64,000 nt of DNA from an uncultured Bacteroidales bacterium (GTDB lineage: Bacteria; Bacteroidota; Bacteroidia; Bacteroidales; Marinilabiliaceae), in the NCBI GenBank assembly GCA_934699135.1, contig CAKUVM010000004.1, positions 25,756-89,755 of the forward strand, in the 5' to 3' direction. The first letter of the stretch is position 1; each line of letters starts with the position of its first letter. This document shows positions 36,404-46,000 of the stretch, piece after piece. Made by a program: the position numbers and the translations under genes. Under the pieces are notes generated by a model that saw only the letters and a list, made by a program, of their open reading frames with translations, had not been told where the DNA came from and did not search any database.

Positions 36404-39106
36404 CTATTTTATTGGCGTCTGTGCCACCTCTCCCGCCTGCCCTACCGTGTAGACGGCGAACCCGTCTTTCGCCTCGCCAAGGGCCATGCCGCCGCAAGAT
36501 TTTAGGGGAGAGGCGGGCATCTCGTGGCCATCGGCCAATGAGTATATTCTCACCTCCTCGGCCTTGTCATCATAGAGCGCGACGAAGCCGCCGGCCACGG
36601 CCACCATGCCGAGGCTCTGAAGGCCAGTGCGCCACTCTGTCCTCACCTTAGGGCTGTCTCCGGTCACGTCAATGACAGCCGCCTTGCGCCGACCGGCCAC
36701 AAGGTAGGCCGACGCGTCGACGGGTCCGGCAATGTTTTCCGGCCCTATGCTGTCAAGAGCCAAACGGGACAGTTTGCCGTCCGACGGGTCTATGCTTATC
36801 ACGCTGCCGTCCGTGGTCGTGGTGACAAAATACCTGCCCGATTTCGCCACGGCCATCTCGCTGCGGGTTCCAGGCGCCAAGGGCTGCGTGGTCAGCCGTC
36901 GTGTGCCGCGGCGGTCTGTGAAATAGTAAGAATATTGGTCTCGGTACACGATAAAGTCTTTCCCGCCGCACACCAAGTGACGCGCCACGCCCTGCAACTG
37001 TCCCTCGGGGTGCTGGGGTTTCCATCCCTCCACCTCTTTGCCATCGGGGCCGAAAAGAGCCACGCCCCCCTGACAGCCCACAAAAAATCTCATTGGGCTG
37101 CCGTCAGAATATGTGGCCGCGCTGACCCCGCTCACCGAGGCCGAAGGCAGGCGCACGGGGAATGCGCCGACATCGTTGCCCAAGCGGTCAATGACGTAGA
37201 CTGACTGCCGCGTGGAGAAGAGGTATTGCAATTTGCCATTGCCGTAGAAGTCAATTTGGCTCACGGGACCCACAACGGGCCCGTCCACCGGCCTCTTCCA
37301 TAGCAGCATGCCATCCGCGCCTATCAGGCACAACCTATGCTCCCGGTCTTGGGCAAGGCACTCGGTCAGGTGAGTATAGTGATTCTCAACGCCATATATT
37401 GGCCCGCAGAGCAATGTGTCTAGCCGCGTCTGCCACGTTGGGCGTCGCGTGGCGCGGTGTTCCTCGGCCAACGGCGTCTGCGCGAAGACGCTCACATAGG
37501 GCAACCGGCCAGCCACGGTGAGTTGGCTGCAAACTATGCCAAACGAGGTGTCGTCTGACTGACGCTCAAAGACGAAACGTGAGCACTCGCCGCCAAAGTG
37601 CGAGCGGAGCGCAGTATAGTTGGCATAGCCCTCCATCGTCGCGCCCACCACATAGTCCACAAGCACGCGGCGCAACACGTCCATGCTGTTGGCCAAGACT
37701 AGGGCGTCTTCATATCGGAAGAAGAGGCGCGACGGCACTTGCCTGCCGAAGATACGGGGGAGGAAAAACAACTCGTCAGACTGCGTGAAACCGGCATAGA
37801 CGGGGATGCTCACTTCCGCCACCTGCTCCGCGTCGGCCCGGCGCGCCACCACGCCAGCCGGCACGGCCCCCTCGCCTGGCGCGATCTCGCCAATGACCAT
37901 GGGGGGCGTGCCTCCGTGCAGGGCCGTTATGGCCTGCGTCAGCGTGGCTTGGGCCATTGTGCCTCCTCTGGTGTCCACGACAAGGAAGTCGGCATCGGGC
38001 TCGGGATATGAGCAAAGAGCCATCTCTGCAGAGAAGACTTGTGAGAGAAGGGCCTCGACGTCGACGCCCGTCTGGCGAAAAATCTCGCTTTGGCCGGTGC
38101 GATAGGCCAGGCCCGCGCTGTCGGCACCCAGGGCCTCTGAGAACGAGGCCGAAGAGAGCCCGCGGAGCCCGGCCCCGACGCGCTCGAAGCGGCGCACCCC
38201 GCGAGGCACTCGCCTAGCCACGTTGAGCGCGTCGGTCGTCTCGCGGGCCGTGAGCATGGCCACAGACGGCCTGGGGGCCACGGCGAAGCCGTCGGCCGAG
38301 AGGCCGTCGGGGTGCATGCCAATGTCCATGACCATCCAGTCGCTGCCGCTACCCATGGCCAGTATGGCCTTGGCAAGCTCGCCCTTGAGCTTCTGCGACC
38401 TGACGGGCGCGGGAAGAGAGCGCAGCGAGCGGCCATTGATGAAGACAGAGACCGGGGCGTCGGCCGCCACGGTGCGCTCAATGGTTGAGAACGCGGCATC
38501 GTCTCGCATGGGCGTGACGCTGTCTTGGCCAAAACTTAGCAGCAAGTCCGGCGTGGTGGACGCGAAAAGGCATCCGCCGCCAGCGGCCATGAACAGAGGC
38601 TCAGACTCACCGCGCTGCCGAAGCAAGAAAAGGCCGTGCCCCGAGACGGCGGTATCCACCACATCCACGCCCTCGCGGCCTCGGAGGGCGCTCATGGCCT
38701 TGTGCCACTCAAGGCGATTATTCAGCTTGAAGGAGGCCGCCAGCTGGCTCACGCTCCCATCGGGGCGCATGGAGAACGAGACGTAGAGGTCGCGCCCCGA
38801 CAACGCCGGAGACTCTATGACATCGGGAGAGAAGAGAGAGTCCATACGCTGCGCCAGGCTCATGACAACGTCTCCCCCCACAACGTCTAGCAACTCTGAG
38901 CCATAGCGAGATGAGGCTATGCGCCCGGCCACCTCGGCCCTCGCGCCCAGACGGGCCAGGAGCGTGGTGCCACAGGGGAGGCAACGCGTGGGGGATGGCG
39001 CCCTGTACTGTTTATTGAGGCCAATCCATACGGCCACGACGGCCACGGCGGTAACCACCGCCATGGCCGCGCCTGTCCACAATATACGTTTTGTCGCCGC
39101 TGTCAT
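36404..39106 (-). CDS. DUF3352-type membrane-anchored protein with propeller-like C-terminus
   Basis: 900 residues, ATG at 39106. One N-terminal membrane helix (about 10-30, 'ILWTGAAMAVVTAVAVVAVW') places the rest in the periplasm. The first about 500 residues resemble DUF3352, with alternating helix/strand and repeated sentence-like blocks. The C-terminal 300 or so residues contain repeats ending in D-rich turns ('IGADGMLLWKRPVDGPVVG', 'LFGPDGKEVEGW', 'SGRYFVTTTTDGSVISIDPS') like a WD/PQQ beta-propeller. Conserved in Bacteroidales; function unknown to me. Sits between pssA and serB. Confidence 0.75.
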   Translation of the reverse strand: MTAATKRILWTGAAMAVVTAVAVVAVWIGLNKQYRAPSPTRCLPCGTTLLARLGARAEVAGRIASSRYGSELLDVVGGDVVMSLAQRMDSLFSPDVIESPALSGRDLYVSFSMRPDGSVSQLAASFKLNNRLEWHKAMSALRGREGVDVVDTAVSGHGLFLLRQRGESEPLFMAAGGGCLFASTTPDLLLSFGQDSVTPMRDDAAFSTIERTVAADAPVSVFINGRSLRSLPAPVRSQKLKGELAKAILAMGSGSDWMVMDIGMHPDGLSADGFAVAPRPSVAMLTARETTDALNVARRVPRGVRRFERVGAGLRGLSSASFSEALGADSAGLAYRTGQSEIFRQTGVDVEALLSQVFSAEMALCSYPEPDADFLVVDTRGGTMAQATLTQAITALHGGTPPMVIGEIAPGEGAVPAGVVARRADAEQVAEVSIPVYAGFTQSDELFFLPRIFGRQVPSRLFFRYEDALVLANSMDVLRRVLVDYVVGATMEGYANYTALRSHFGGECSRFVFERQSDDTSFGIVCSQLTVAGRLPYVSVFAQTPLAEEHRATRRPTWQTRLDTLLCGPIYGVENHYTHLTECLAQDREHRLCLIGADGMLLWKRPVDGPVVGPVSQIDFYGNGKLQYLFSTRQSVYVIDRLGNDVGAFPVRLPSASVSGVSAATYSDGSPMRFFVGCQGGVALFGPDGKEVEGWKPQHPEGQLQGVARHLVCGGKDFIVYRDQYSYYFTDRRGTRRLTTQPLAPGTRSEMAVAKSGRYFVTTTTDGSVISIDPSDGKLSRLALDSIGPENIAGPVDASAYLVAGRRKAAVIDVTGDSPKVRTEWRTGLQSLGMVAVAGGFVALYDDKAEEVRIYSLADGHEMPASPLKSCGGMALGEAKDGFAVYTVGQAGEVAQTPIK

Positions 39107-39135
39107 GATTGGTCTTGCGCCTCCATGCGCCGGGT

Positions 39136-39876
39136 CTATTTTTTTGTAGCGGACGCAGCCAGGCTGCGCACAATGGAAAAGACTGTGTAGAGCAGGATGG
39201 TGACGCTGATGCCGCCAAGCCCCATAAACGCAATGCTAATGAGTCCCACAACCAACAAGATGACCTTGAGCTGATTGCCGGCCCACGTCCAGTGCTTCAC
39301 TTTGAGAGAGAACATAGGGATCTCACTCACGAGCAGGGCGCAGAAGACCGCCACCATCACCAGCACCACGGCGGGAGACAGCACGCGGGCAAAGAGCTCC
39401 TCGTGGCCGGGCATCATCCAGAAAAGCGAGGCCGTGAAGAGGCCCGTGGCCGTGGTGGTGAGGCCAAGGAAACTCTCGGTCTGACGCTCGTCAATGTTGA
39501 ACTTGGCCAACCTGAGGCCCGCGAACACAGCCAAGATGAGCGGAGCGGCCACCATGACCACTTGGCGGGCCTCCATCTCGGCAAGCGGCGTGGTGAGGCT
39601 GCCCGTGAGCGCCCAGCGCATATAGGCCGAGTAGATGGCGGCGGGGGCGAGGCCGAAAGATATATTGTCCGCCAAAGAGTCCAGCTCCTTGCCCATGGGG
39701 CCGCTCACGCCCAAGGCGCGGGCAGCGAAGCCGTCAAAAAAGTCAAACACCGCCCCGCCTATAATGAAGAGGGCGGCAGCCTGGAGCATCCCCTCAAAGG
39801 CGCACGTCACGGCCAAGACGCCGCAGAAAAGGTTCATAGACGTGATCGCGTTGGGGATGTATTTTTTTATAGACAT
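39136..39876 (-). CDS. pssA: CDP-diacylglycerol-serine O-phosphatidyltransferase
   Basis: 246 residues, ATG at 39876. Makes phosphatidylserine, the precursor of phosphatidylethanolamine. The CDP-alcohol phosphotransferase motif is complete: D48-G49, A52-R53, G62, D66, D70 (FDFFDGFAARALGVSGPMGK). About seven to eight membrane helices; hydrophilic tail short. It follows its own -7 box and precedes the DUF3352 gene by 29 bases. Confidence 0.94.
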   Translation of the reverse strand: MSIKKYIPNAITSMNLFCGVLAVTCAFEGMLQAAALFIIGGAVFDFFDGFAARALGVSGPMGKELDSLADNISFGLAPAAIYSAYMRWALTGSLTTPLAEMEARQVVMVAAPLILAVFAGLRLAKFNIDERQTESFLGLTTTATGLFTASLFWMMPGHEELFARVLSPAVVLVMVAVFCALLVSEIPMFSLKVKHWTWAGNQLKVILLVVGLISIAFMGLGGISVTILLYTVFSIVRSLAASATKK

Positions 39877-39919
39877 TTGTTCTTCTGAAATTTATATCTC
39901 GCCACAAGGCGCTCGCCTG

Positions 39920-39927
39920 CAAAAATA
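39920..39927 (-). promoter_or_regulatory. -7 box of pssA
   Basis: TATTTTTG on the minus strand, an exact TAnnTTTG, 43 bases before the pssA ATG. No -33 match at the expected spacing. Confidence 0.45.
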
Positions 39928-39952
39928 GTTAATTTATTCGCCTTTCTTTGCG

Positions 39953-41191
39953 TCAGAAGGGCAGCAATGGGGCCCGGGTCACCTCGATGGCCAGGACCGA
40001 CGTGTCATCAAAAGACTTACCCGCTGCCCTTGTGGCCTCGGCCAGGCTTGCCAGCTCGCCCATAGTGCGGTCAATGCCCATAGATTTCTTCATTATCTCC
40101 ACCACCCTATCTTGGTTGCTGCCCATGGTGGCGCCCTCGTCAACCTCCACAAGCCCATCGGTATACGCCACGACCAGGTCGCCCTTGCGCAACCTGACGC
40201 AGCCCACGTCAACTCCCGGCATCTCATCCAGCATGCCCAACCCTATGGAGCCGCTCATCAGCTCTCTCACATCTCCGCGGCTGCTCACGATGGGCGGCAG
40301 GTGGCCGGCATTGACATAGTGCAGGCGCCCCGTCAGGCAGTTGTATCGGCCAATGAAGAATGTTATGAACTTCTCGCCGCCCGTGTTTTGGCACACTCGG
40401 CGGTTGAGATCCTCCACCAGCGAGCGGAGGCTCACCTTGGCTGTGAAGAGGGCTCGGACCATGGCCTGGAAGTTGGACATTAGAAGCGCGGCGGCCACGC
40501 CCTTGCCGCTCACATCCGCGATGCAGAAACCGACGGTGTTAGGGCCGAGGCGCAAAATGTCGAAATAGTCCCCGCCCACCTGATCGTGCGGGTGGTAGTA
40601 TGACATGGCGCGGGTGTGGCCCGTCTGGAGGAGCATACCCTCGGGCGGGATGAGGCCCGCCTGAATCCGGGAGGCCAGGGCAAGCTCTTGTCGCAGCCCC
40701 TCTTGCCGCAACAGCTTCGCCTGCATCTTCTTGTTCTCGATGAAGACGATGATGATGTTGGAGAGGATCTGGATGAACTTGAGGTTTCGCAGCGTGGGGC
40801 TGATGCCGTCTCCCAGCTCACTGTCTCCCACCACCACATATCCCATGACCTTATATTTGTGGCGGAGCGGGATGATGGCATCGAACCCCTCAAGGGATGG
40901 GATTCCTTTCATGGCCAAGTTCTCAATGCCCTCCACGCCGCTCAGATCTCGGCCGATGTCGATGGAGTCTCGCTGACTGTCAGATACGTTGCTCTGGAGA
41001 ATGCACCGCCAGCGGCCGTCGTCTTTGGTGAAGACGAGAATCCTCCCCACGCCCAGCTCGTCTCGGAGCAAGGACTCAAACTCGGCCATAAGTTCCTCGA
41101 CGCTGCTGTCTTCATTGACCGTCTGCGCCACGTCTAGCAGGAGGTTTAGCTTCTCCTTGTAGAGGCGGACCACATTTCTGTCTGATGCCAT
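39953..41191 (-). CDS. SpoIIE-type serine phosphatase with GAF-like sensor
   Basis: 412 residues, ATG at 41191. The N-terminal 150 residues form a GAF-like domain ('LYKEKLNLLLDVAQTVNEDS' then beta strands), followed by a coiled-coil ('FIENKKMQAKLLRQEGLRQE') and a PPM/RsbU-SpoIIE phosphatase domain (about 185-412) with metal-binding 'DQVGGDYFDI' and 'CIADVSGKGVAAALLMS', and 'FDDTSVLAIEV' at the end. Such proteins dephosphorylate anti-anti-sigma factors; no partner anti-sigma genes lie nearby, so its target is unknown. Confidence 0.9.
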   Translation of the reverse strand: MASDRNVVRLYKEKLNLLLDVAQTVNEDSSVEELMAEFESLLRDELGVGRILVFTKDDGRWRCILQSNVSDSQRDSIDIGRDLSGVEGIENLAMKGIPSLEGFDAIIPLRHKYKVMGYVVVGDSELGDGISPTLRNLKFIQILSNIIIVFIENKKMQAKLLRQEGLRQELALASRIQAGLIPPEGMLLQTGHTRAMSYYHPHDQVGGDYFDILRLGPNTVGFCIADVSGKGVAAALLMSNFQAMVRALFTAKVSLRSLVEDLNRRVCQNTGGEKFITFFIGRYNCLTGRLHYVNAGHLPPIVSSRGDVRELMSGSIGLGMLDEMPGVDVGCVRLRKGDLVVAYTDGLVEVDEGATMGSNQDRVVEIMKKSMGIDRTMGELASLAEATRAAGKSFDDTSVLAIEVTRAPLLPF

Positions 41192-41249
41192 GGGTTGCCG
41201 TTGTTTTACCTCGCGGCCTTGCCGCTTATTTTAACGCGTGTGTGGTGGA

Positions 41250-41296
41250 CGTTGGGAAAGGGAAAGAGCCGCGGGCTGGTGCTAGCCCGCGGCTCT
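41250..41296 (-). terminator. Terminator after efp
   Basis: 13-bp perfect stem AGAGCCGCGGGCT (41265-41277) / AGCCCGCGGCTCT (41284-41296) with a 6-base loop, followed on the minus strand by a pyrimidine tract TTCCCTTTCCC. Confidence 0.7.
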
Positions 41297-41350
41297 GCGT
41301 GTGTTGCCGCCGCCTGCCGCCAGGCCGCGCAAGGGAGGAGACTGGGCCTC

Positions 41351-41917
41351 TTACTTGACGCGCTCCACGTATGAGCGGTCACGGGTGTCCACTTTAATCT
41401 TGTCGCCCTGGTTGACGAAGAGGGGCACCATGATGGTGGCGCCTGTCTCGATGGTGGCGGGCTTGAGGGAGGTGGTGGACGACGTGTCTCCACGGACGCC
41501 CGGCTCCGTATAGGTGACCTCGAATGTCATGAAAGGAGGCAGCTCGGCCGTGAGGACGGTCTCGGTCTCAGCGTGGACGACCACCTCGATGCTCTCGCCC
41601 TCCTTCATCAGGTCGGCGTTTGGAATCTGATCCTCTGGCAACACGATCTCCTCGTAGGTCTCGGAGTTCATAAGGTGGTAGCCGAGGTTGTCCTTATATG
41701 TGAACTGGTATTGGCGATGCTCCACGCGTGCCTCGGTGATTTTGACGCCGGAGTTGAACGTGTTGTCAATCACCTTGCCTGTCTTGAGGTTTTTCAGTGT
41801 GGTGCGGACGAAAGCCGGGCCCTTGCCAGGCTTGACGTGGAGGAACTTGACGATGATGTACAGCTGGCCGTTGTACTCAATGCACATGCCATTGCGGAAA
41901 TCTGCAGTTGTTGCCAT
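41351..41917 (-). CDS. efp: Elongation factor P
   Basis: 188 residues, ATG at 41917. Relieves ribosome stalling at polyproline. The KOW-like domain I holds the tip lysine K32 in '[10 protein letters not shown]', and the domain III signature '[20 protein letters not shown]' is near the C-terminus. Monocistronic: it has its own promoter at 41961-41992 and a terminator after it. Confidence 0.97.
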   Translation of the reverse strand: MATTADFRNGMCIEYNGQLYIIVKFLHVKPGKGPAFVRTTLKNLKTGKVIDNTFNSGVKITEARVEHRQYQFTYKDNLGYHLMNSETYEEIVLPEDQIPNADLMKEGESIEVVVHAETETVLTAELPPFMTFEVTYTEPGVRGDTSSTTSLKPATIETGATIMVPLFVNQGDKIKVDTRDRSYVERVK

Positions 41918-41960
41918 ATCCTAGATTTGCTCTGAATAGTATTGTTTACAAAATCGTTTG

Positions 41961-41992
41961 CAAAGCTATAAAAACCATACAAAAAACGCAAA
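41961..41992 (-). promoter_or_regulatory. efp promoter
   Basis: Minus strand: -33 TTTG at 41992-41989, 20-base spacer, -7 TAGCTTTG at 41968-41961. A full match to the Bacteroidetes promoter, 44 bases before the efp ATG. Confidence 0.8.
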
Positions 41993-42087
41993 GAGAAACG
42001 GCTGGGGGCGAGGCAAATTTGGACACGGGGCAAAAAGCGCACGCGGCTCGCAAGGCTCGCATGCGCTTCGCAACCGCTATTGCGTTT

Positions 42088-44775
42088 TTAGAACAATGAC
42101 GGTTGTTCTTTATCGTCAGCGTTGTTGCCGGCGTCCGCATCGTCAGTTCCGCCATCCGAGCCGTCTGCCTCGTGGGCGGTCCTGACTGTCGGGATGAGAG
42201 GCTCCAGCTCTTTCACCTTGCCCACCTCATAGAGAGCCAGGCGTTTGCCCTTGGCCTTGACCCCTTTCTCGCCAATAAACTCCGCCGCGTCGATTCTCTC
42301 GGCGGGTCGCCACTTGTCCGCGCCTCCATACGTGACGGAGAAGAGCGGGTGATCCTCGTCTGAGAGGGCCACGAGGCGGCTCTTGGCGTTTTCGCCTATG
42401 AAGTTGACGGGTTTGGCCGCGGGTGTCAGTTTGAATCTCTTTATGTAGTGCTGCCCCGTCTCACCGTCAACGTATATGGCCGTCCAGACCTTATGCGGGT
42501 CGAACTTCTCTATGCGCTCAATGTTGTCATCGAAATGCTGCTCGAAGCCCGTGCCTGTGGTGATGGCGTCGCCGCCCTTGGTTATGACGAGAATCTTGTC
42601 GTCGGGGCCGAACTCGCCCAGCAGTTCGCCGCGCCCGTCGGGGTTGAGGCGCAGGGTCTCCGGCTCAAACCATATCTGCCGCCCGCCGAGCGTGCTCTCG
42701 CCCCTGCGTTTCAGCACCACCTTGTGCACCTCGTTTTTAGTGACCACGTTTCCTTTTGAGGCCCTGCCCTTGATGGCCAGCGAGGCGAAGTCGAAGTCTA
42801 GCACCACATTGCGAAGCTTGGCCCTGGGCCTTAGCAACACCTTGACCACCTCGGCCTCGCCGTTGGCGTTGGCGCTGAAGTATCGCAGCTTGGTCCCCTT
42901 GGTGCCACTGGTGAGGTCATACTCGCGGTCGCGAGTTATGCCCGTGACGTTGAATCGTTTTGCGAAGGTGACGCCCGTCTCGCCATCGGTATACACGGCG
43001 TTGTAGACGGTGCGCGTGTCGTTTTTCTTGAATATGGCCACGTGCATGACGCCTGCGCCCACGTCCACTTTCTCGTCAATCTTCTTGACCACGTATCGGC
43101 CGTCGGTGTAGAAGATGATCACGTCGTCGAGGTCGGAGCAGTCGGCCACGTAGTCTCCTTTCTTGAGGCCGTAGCCCATGAAGCCGTCTTCGCGGTTGAT
43201 GTATAGCTTCTTGTTGCGCTCCACCACCTTGGCGGCCTCGATGTTGTCAAACGAGCGTATCTCGGTGAGGCGCGGGTGGCCTGCGCCATATTGTTTTTTG
43301 AGGCGGCGGAAATAGGCTATCGTGTAGTCCACAATGTGTTCCAGGTCGTCCCTCGTCTTGTCCATCTCCTCGGCCAGGGCCTTGAGCTTCTGCTCGGCCG
43401 CCTCGGTGTTGAACTTGAGGATTCGGGCCATCTTGATCTCAAGGAGATGGAGGATGTCATCTGTGGTCACGTCGCGCATCAGTTTGACGCTGTGCGCGGC
43501 GAAATAGGCTTTTAGGCGTGAGTCAATGTGGGTCACGGCCTCGTCTGTCGAGGCGGCGTCCTCAAACTCCTTGTCCTTATAGATCCGCTCCTCTATGAAT
43601 ATCTTGTCTAGCGAGAGGATGTGCCACTGCTGCGCCAGCTCGTCTAGCTTGATGCGCAGCTCTTGGGCCAGCAAGTCCCGGGTGCGGTTGGTACTATGGC
43701 GGAGGATGTCGGACACGCCGAGGAAGTGCGGCTTGCGGTCTATGATGACGCAGGCGTTTGGCGAGATGGACAGCTCACAATCCGTGAAGGCGTAGAGCGC
43801 GTCTATCGTCTTGTCTGGCGAGGCGCCAGCAGGCAGGTGGATGATGATCTCGGCATTGTCTGCCGTGTTGTCATCTATCTTCTTGACTTTTATCTTCTTG
43901 TCATTGACCTTCAGGATGGACTCGATGACAGACGACGTGGTTTTGGAATATGGGATCTCCGTTATGGCCAGAGTGCGGGCGTCGCGTTTCTCAATTTTGG
44001 AGCGTATGCGCACCACCCCGCCGCGGAGGCCGTCGTTGTATCGGGAGACGTCTATGCTGCCCCCCGTGGGGAAGTCGGGATAGAGCGAGAAAGGCTTGCC
44101 CTCAAGGTATGCCACAGAGGCGTCGATGAGCTCGTTGAAGTTGTGCGGCAATATTTTGGAGGCCAGGCCCACGGCGATTCCCTCCACGCCCTGCGCGAGC
44201 AGGAGCGGGAACTTGACAGGCAGGGTGACGGGTTCCTCGTTGCGGCCGTCGTAGCTCTCTTTCCACACGGTGGTCTTGGGGTTGAAGACCACGTCTTGCG
44301 CAAACTTGGTGAGGCGCGCCTCAATGTATCGCGGGGCGGCGGCGCCGTCTCCCGTTATGATGTTGCCCCAGTTGCCCTGCGTGTCAATGAGCAGCTCCTT
44401 CTGCCCCAGCTGCACCAAGGCGTCGCCGATGGAGGCGTCGCCGTGAGGGTGGAAAGACATGGTGGCGCCCACAATGTTGGCCACTTTGTTGAACCTGCCA
44501 TCCTCCAGCCGACTCATGGTGTGCAAGATGCGACGTTGCACGGGCTTGAGGCCGTCATCGATATGCGGCACGGCGCGTTCCAAGATTACGTAGGAGGCGT
44601 AGTCGAGGAACCACGACCGGTACATGCCGTGGAGGTGGCTCTTCTTGACGGCCTCGGAGTCCCAGGCCGGGGCGTTGCCGCCATCGTCAGCGGGGAGGAC
44701 GCCGTCTTGACCCTCGTCATCGGCCTGCGGGTCTTGGTCGTGTATGATGTCGTCGTCTTTTGTATCGTCGCTCAT
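42088..44775 (-). CDS. parC: Type IIA DNA topoisomerase subunit A (ParC-like)
   Basis: 895 residues, ATG at 44775. Strand-cleaving subunit of a topoisomerase IV-like enzyme. An acidic tail of about 40 residues precedes the core. 'FHPHGDASIGDALVQLGQ' corresponds to the quinolone-determining region and the catalytic Tyr is Y150 ('APRYIEARL'). The C-terminal beta-pinwheel (from about 560) has blocks such as 'VDGETGQHYIKRFKLT' and an acidic tail. Sequence is closest in my memory to Bacteroides ParC rather than GyrA. Partner subunit B is at 46001, but an AT-rich island lies between them. Confidence 0.9.
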   Translation of the reverse strand: MSDDTKDDDIIHDQDPQADDEGQDGVLPADDGGNAPAWDSEAVKKSHLHGMYRSWFLDYASYVILERAVPHIDDGLKPVQRRILHTMSRLEDGRFNKVANIVGATMSFHPHGDASIGDALVQLGQKELLIDTQGNWGNIITGDGAAAPRYIEARLTKFAQDVVFNPKTTVWKESYDGRNEEPVTLPVKFPLLLAQGVEGIAVGLASKILPHNFNELIDASVAYLEGKPFSLYPDFPTGGSIDVSRYNDGLRGGVVRIRSKIEKRDARTLAITEIPYSKTTSSVIESILKVNDKKIKVKKIDDNTADNAEIIIHLPAGASPDKTIDALYAFTDCELSISPNACVIIDRKPHFLGVSDILRHSTNRTRDLLAQELRIKLDELAQQWHILSLDKIFIEERIYKDKEFEDAASTDEAVTHIDSRLKAYFAAHSVKLMRDVTTDDILHLLEIKMARILKFNTEAAEQKLKALAEEMDKTRDDLEHIVDYTIAYFRRLKKQYGAGHPRLTEIRSFDNIEAAKVVERNKKLYINREDGFMGYGLKKGDYVADCSDLDDVIIFYTDGRYVVKKIDEKVDVGAGVMHVAIFKKNDTRTVYNAVYTDGETGVTFAKRFNVTGITRDREYDLTSGTKGTKLRYFSANANGEAEVVKVLLRPRAKLRNVVLDFDFASLAIKGRASKGNVVTKNEVHKVVLKRRGESTLGGRQIWFEPETLRLNPDGRGELLGEFGPDDKILVITKGGDAITTGTGFEQHFDDNIERIEKFDPHKVWTAIYVDGETGQHYIKRFKLTPAAKPVNFIGENAKSRLVALSDEDHPLFSVTYGGADKWRPAERIDAAEFIGEKGVKAKGKRLALYEVGKVKELEPLIPTVRTAHEADGSDGGTDDADAGNNADDKEQPSLF

Positions 44776-44783
44776 GAGATATG

Positions 44784-45104
44784 TTAGTTGTTGGTTTGGA
44801 GAGATTGACTTTTCAAGGAGACACGCTCAGAAATTAGCCCTTTAAGAGTTTGGTAAACGACAGGCAATTGACTCTGCGGTATGTGATACGCCTCAAAAAC
44901 TACAGAATCAAAATTCTTCCTATCATCCATTTCGAGTTCCTCCTCCATACTTTTACAAATCTTCCGTTTTTTCACATTTTCAAATGCGTGAATAATTCTC
45001 GCCTTAGAATCTTCAGCAAGCAAATCAGGATTGGGGGCTATCAGGCTTTTGACATAATCTGCGTTAAGGTCAAGAGCCCCAAGGTTGCGGGAAGTACCTC
45101 TCAA
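44784..45104 (-). pseudogene. C-terminal remnant of an N-6 DNA methylase
   Basis: 106 residues from a TTG at 45104 whose bases overlap the stop of the next gene upstream as TTGA. The sequence 'SRNLGALDLNADYVKSLIAPN' followed by 'DRKNFDSVVFEAY' looks like the extreme C-terminus of large N-6 adenine DNA methylases of restriction systems. In the same frame the likeness continues upstream (residues GVRWWTLLWIEL) to a stop near 45146, inside the 3' end of the methyltransferase gene, so the parent gene was truncated. AT-rich compared with flanks. It could alternatively be translated as a small coupled protein. Confidence 0.5.
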
Positions 45105-45952
45105 CTCAATCCATAAAAGTGTCCACCATCTAACTCCATACGATTAGTGACACTAGCGAGTCTTTCCCTGCAAATCCTAACATAATCAATCGAAGAGGAC
45201 TTGTGCAATTCAACGTCTACATTTTTTTCTATGCCAATAAAATGGCGACCTTCTAATGCCGCGGCTACAAGGAAACTACCACTTCCGCAAGCATTATCCA
45301 ACACGACAGCGCCCTTTTCCGTATAAGTCCTGATCAAATAACGGCCCAATGCAACTGGTTTTTGCGTCGGATGCCACACGGGTCCCTCTGCTTCCGCAGT
45401 CTTAACGTAGACGAAGTCATCGTGTTCTTCCTCAAAGAAGCAGACATCATTTGGATAGCGAAGTCCATCACTCTTTACATGGCGGGGTTTAAAATCACCA
45501 TAACTTCCAGTGTTCTGGTCTTTTCGGACACCTTTGTCATAGCTTGTTCCGCTCGACATTTGTGGATGGTATACAGGCTGCTTTTTATAAAAAAAGCAAA
45601 TATCCTCGTGCTTCCGCAAAGGCTGCTTCCTCGCGTTTAAAAAATTTGTTGACTTAGACTTCACCCAAACGATCTTATACTTGAATAGCCTCACGTTGCT
45701 CATTATCAACTTTGCCGTGAAAACGCCCTGCGATGTCAAGACTATTGCTCCATTATCTTTTATAATTCTTTCATACTGAAGCCATAATTGCTCCAAATCT
45801 AGGACCGAATCCCATTTGTTTTGCGTCGTTCCATATGGCAAATCACACAAAATCATATCTATAGATTGACTCGGTATTAAAGGAAGGACATCCATGCAAT
45901 CTCCCTCAATCACCCTGTCTGTGATGTCATTTAAACAAACATGCCCTTGCAT
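45101..45952 (-). CDS. Beta-class site-specific DNA methyltransferase
   Basis: 283 residues, ATG at 45952. Methylates adenine N6 or cytosine N4 in a specific sequence. Motif IV 'CDLPYGTTQNKWD' (near 36-48) precedes motif I 'VLDNACGSGSFLVAA' (near 228-242), the beta-class order, with the target-recognition region between ('LRYPNDVCFFEEE'). 'WHPTQKPVALGRYLIRTYT' is the usual conserved stretch. Phage- and orphan-type enzymes look like this. No endonuclease gene is next to it. The region is clearly more AT-rich than the topoisomerase genes on both sides, so acquired. Confidence 0.88.
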   Translation of the reverse strand: MQGHVCLNDITDRVIEGDCMDVLPLIPSQSIDMILCDLPYGTTQNKWDSVLDLEQLWLQYERIIKDNGAIVLTSQGVFTAKLIMSNVRLFKYKIVWVKSKSTNFLNARKQPLRKHEDICFFYKKQPVYHPQMSSGTSYDKGVRKDQNTGSYGDFKPRHVKSDGLRYPNDVCFFEEEHDDFVYVKTAEAEGPVWHPTQKPVALGRYLIRTYTEKGAVVLDNACGSGSFLVAAALEGRHFIGIEKNVDVELHKSSSIDYVRICRERLASVTNRMELDGGHFYGLS

Positions 45953-46000
45953 AATTCAACTCAAATAAATGCGAACCCCGTATAACATCAGCTCGTTATG

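Noticed and set aside
43663..44787. 374-codon plus-strand ORF opposite parC
   Set aside because: Antisense to parC with its catalytic motifs; low-complexity shadow composition.
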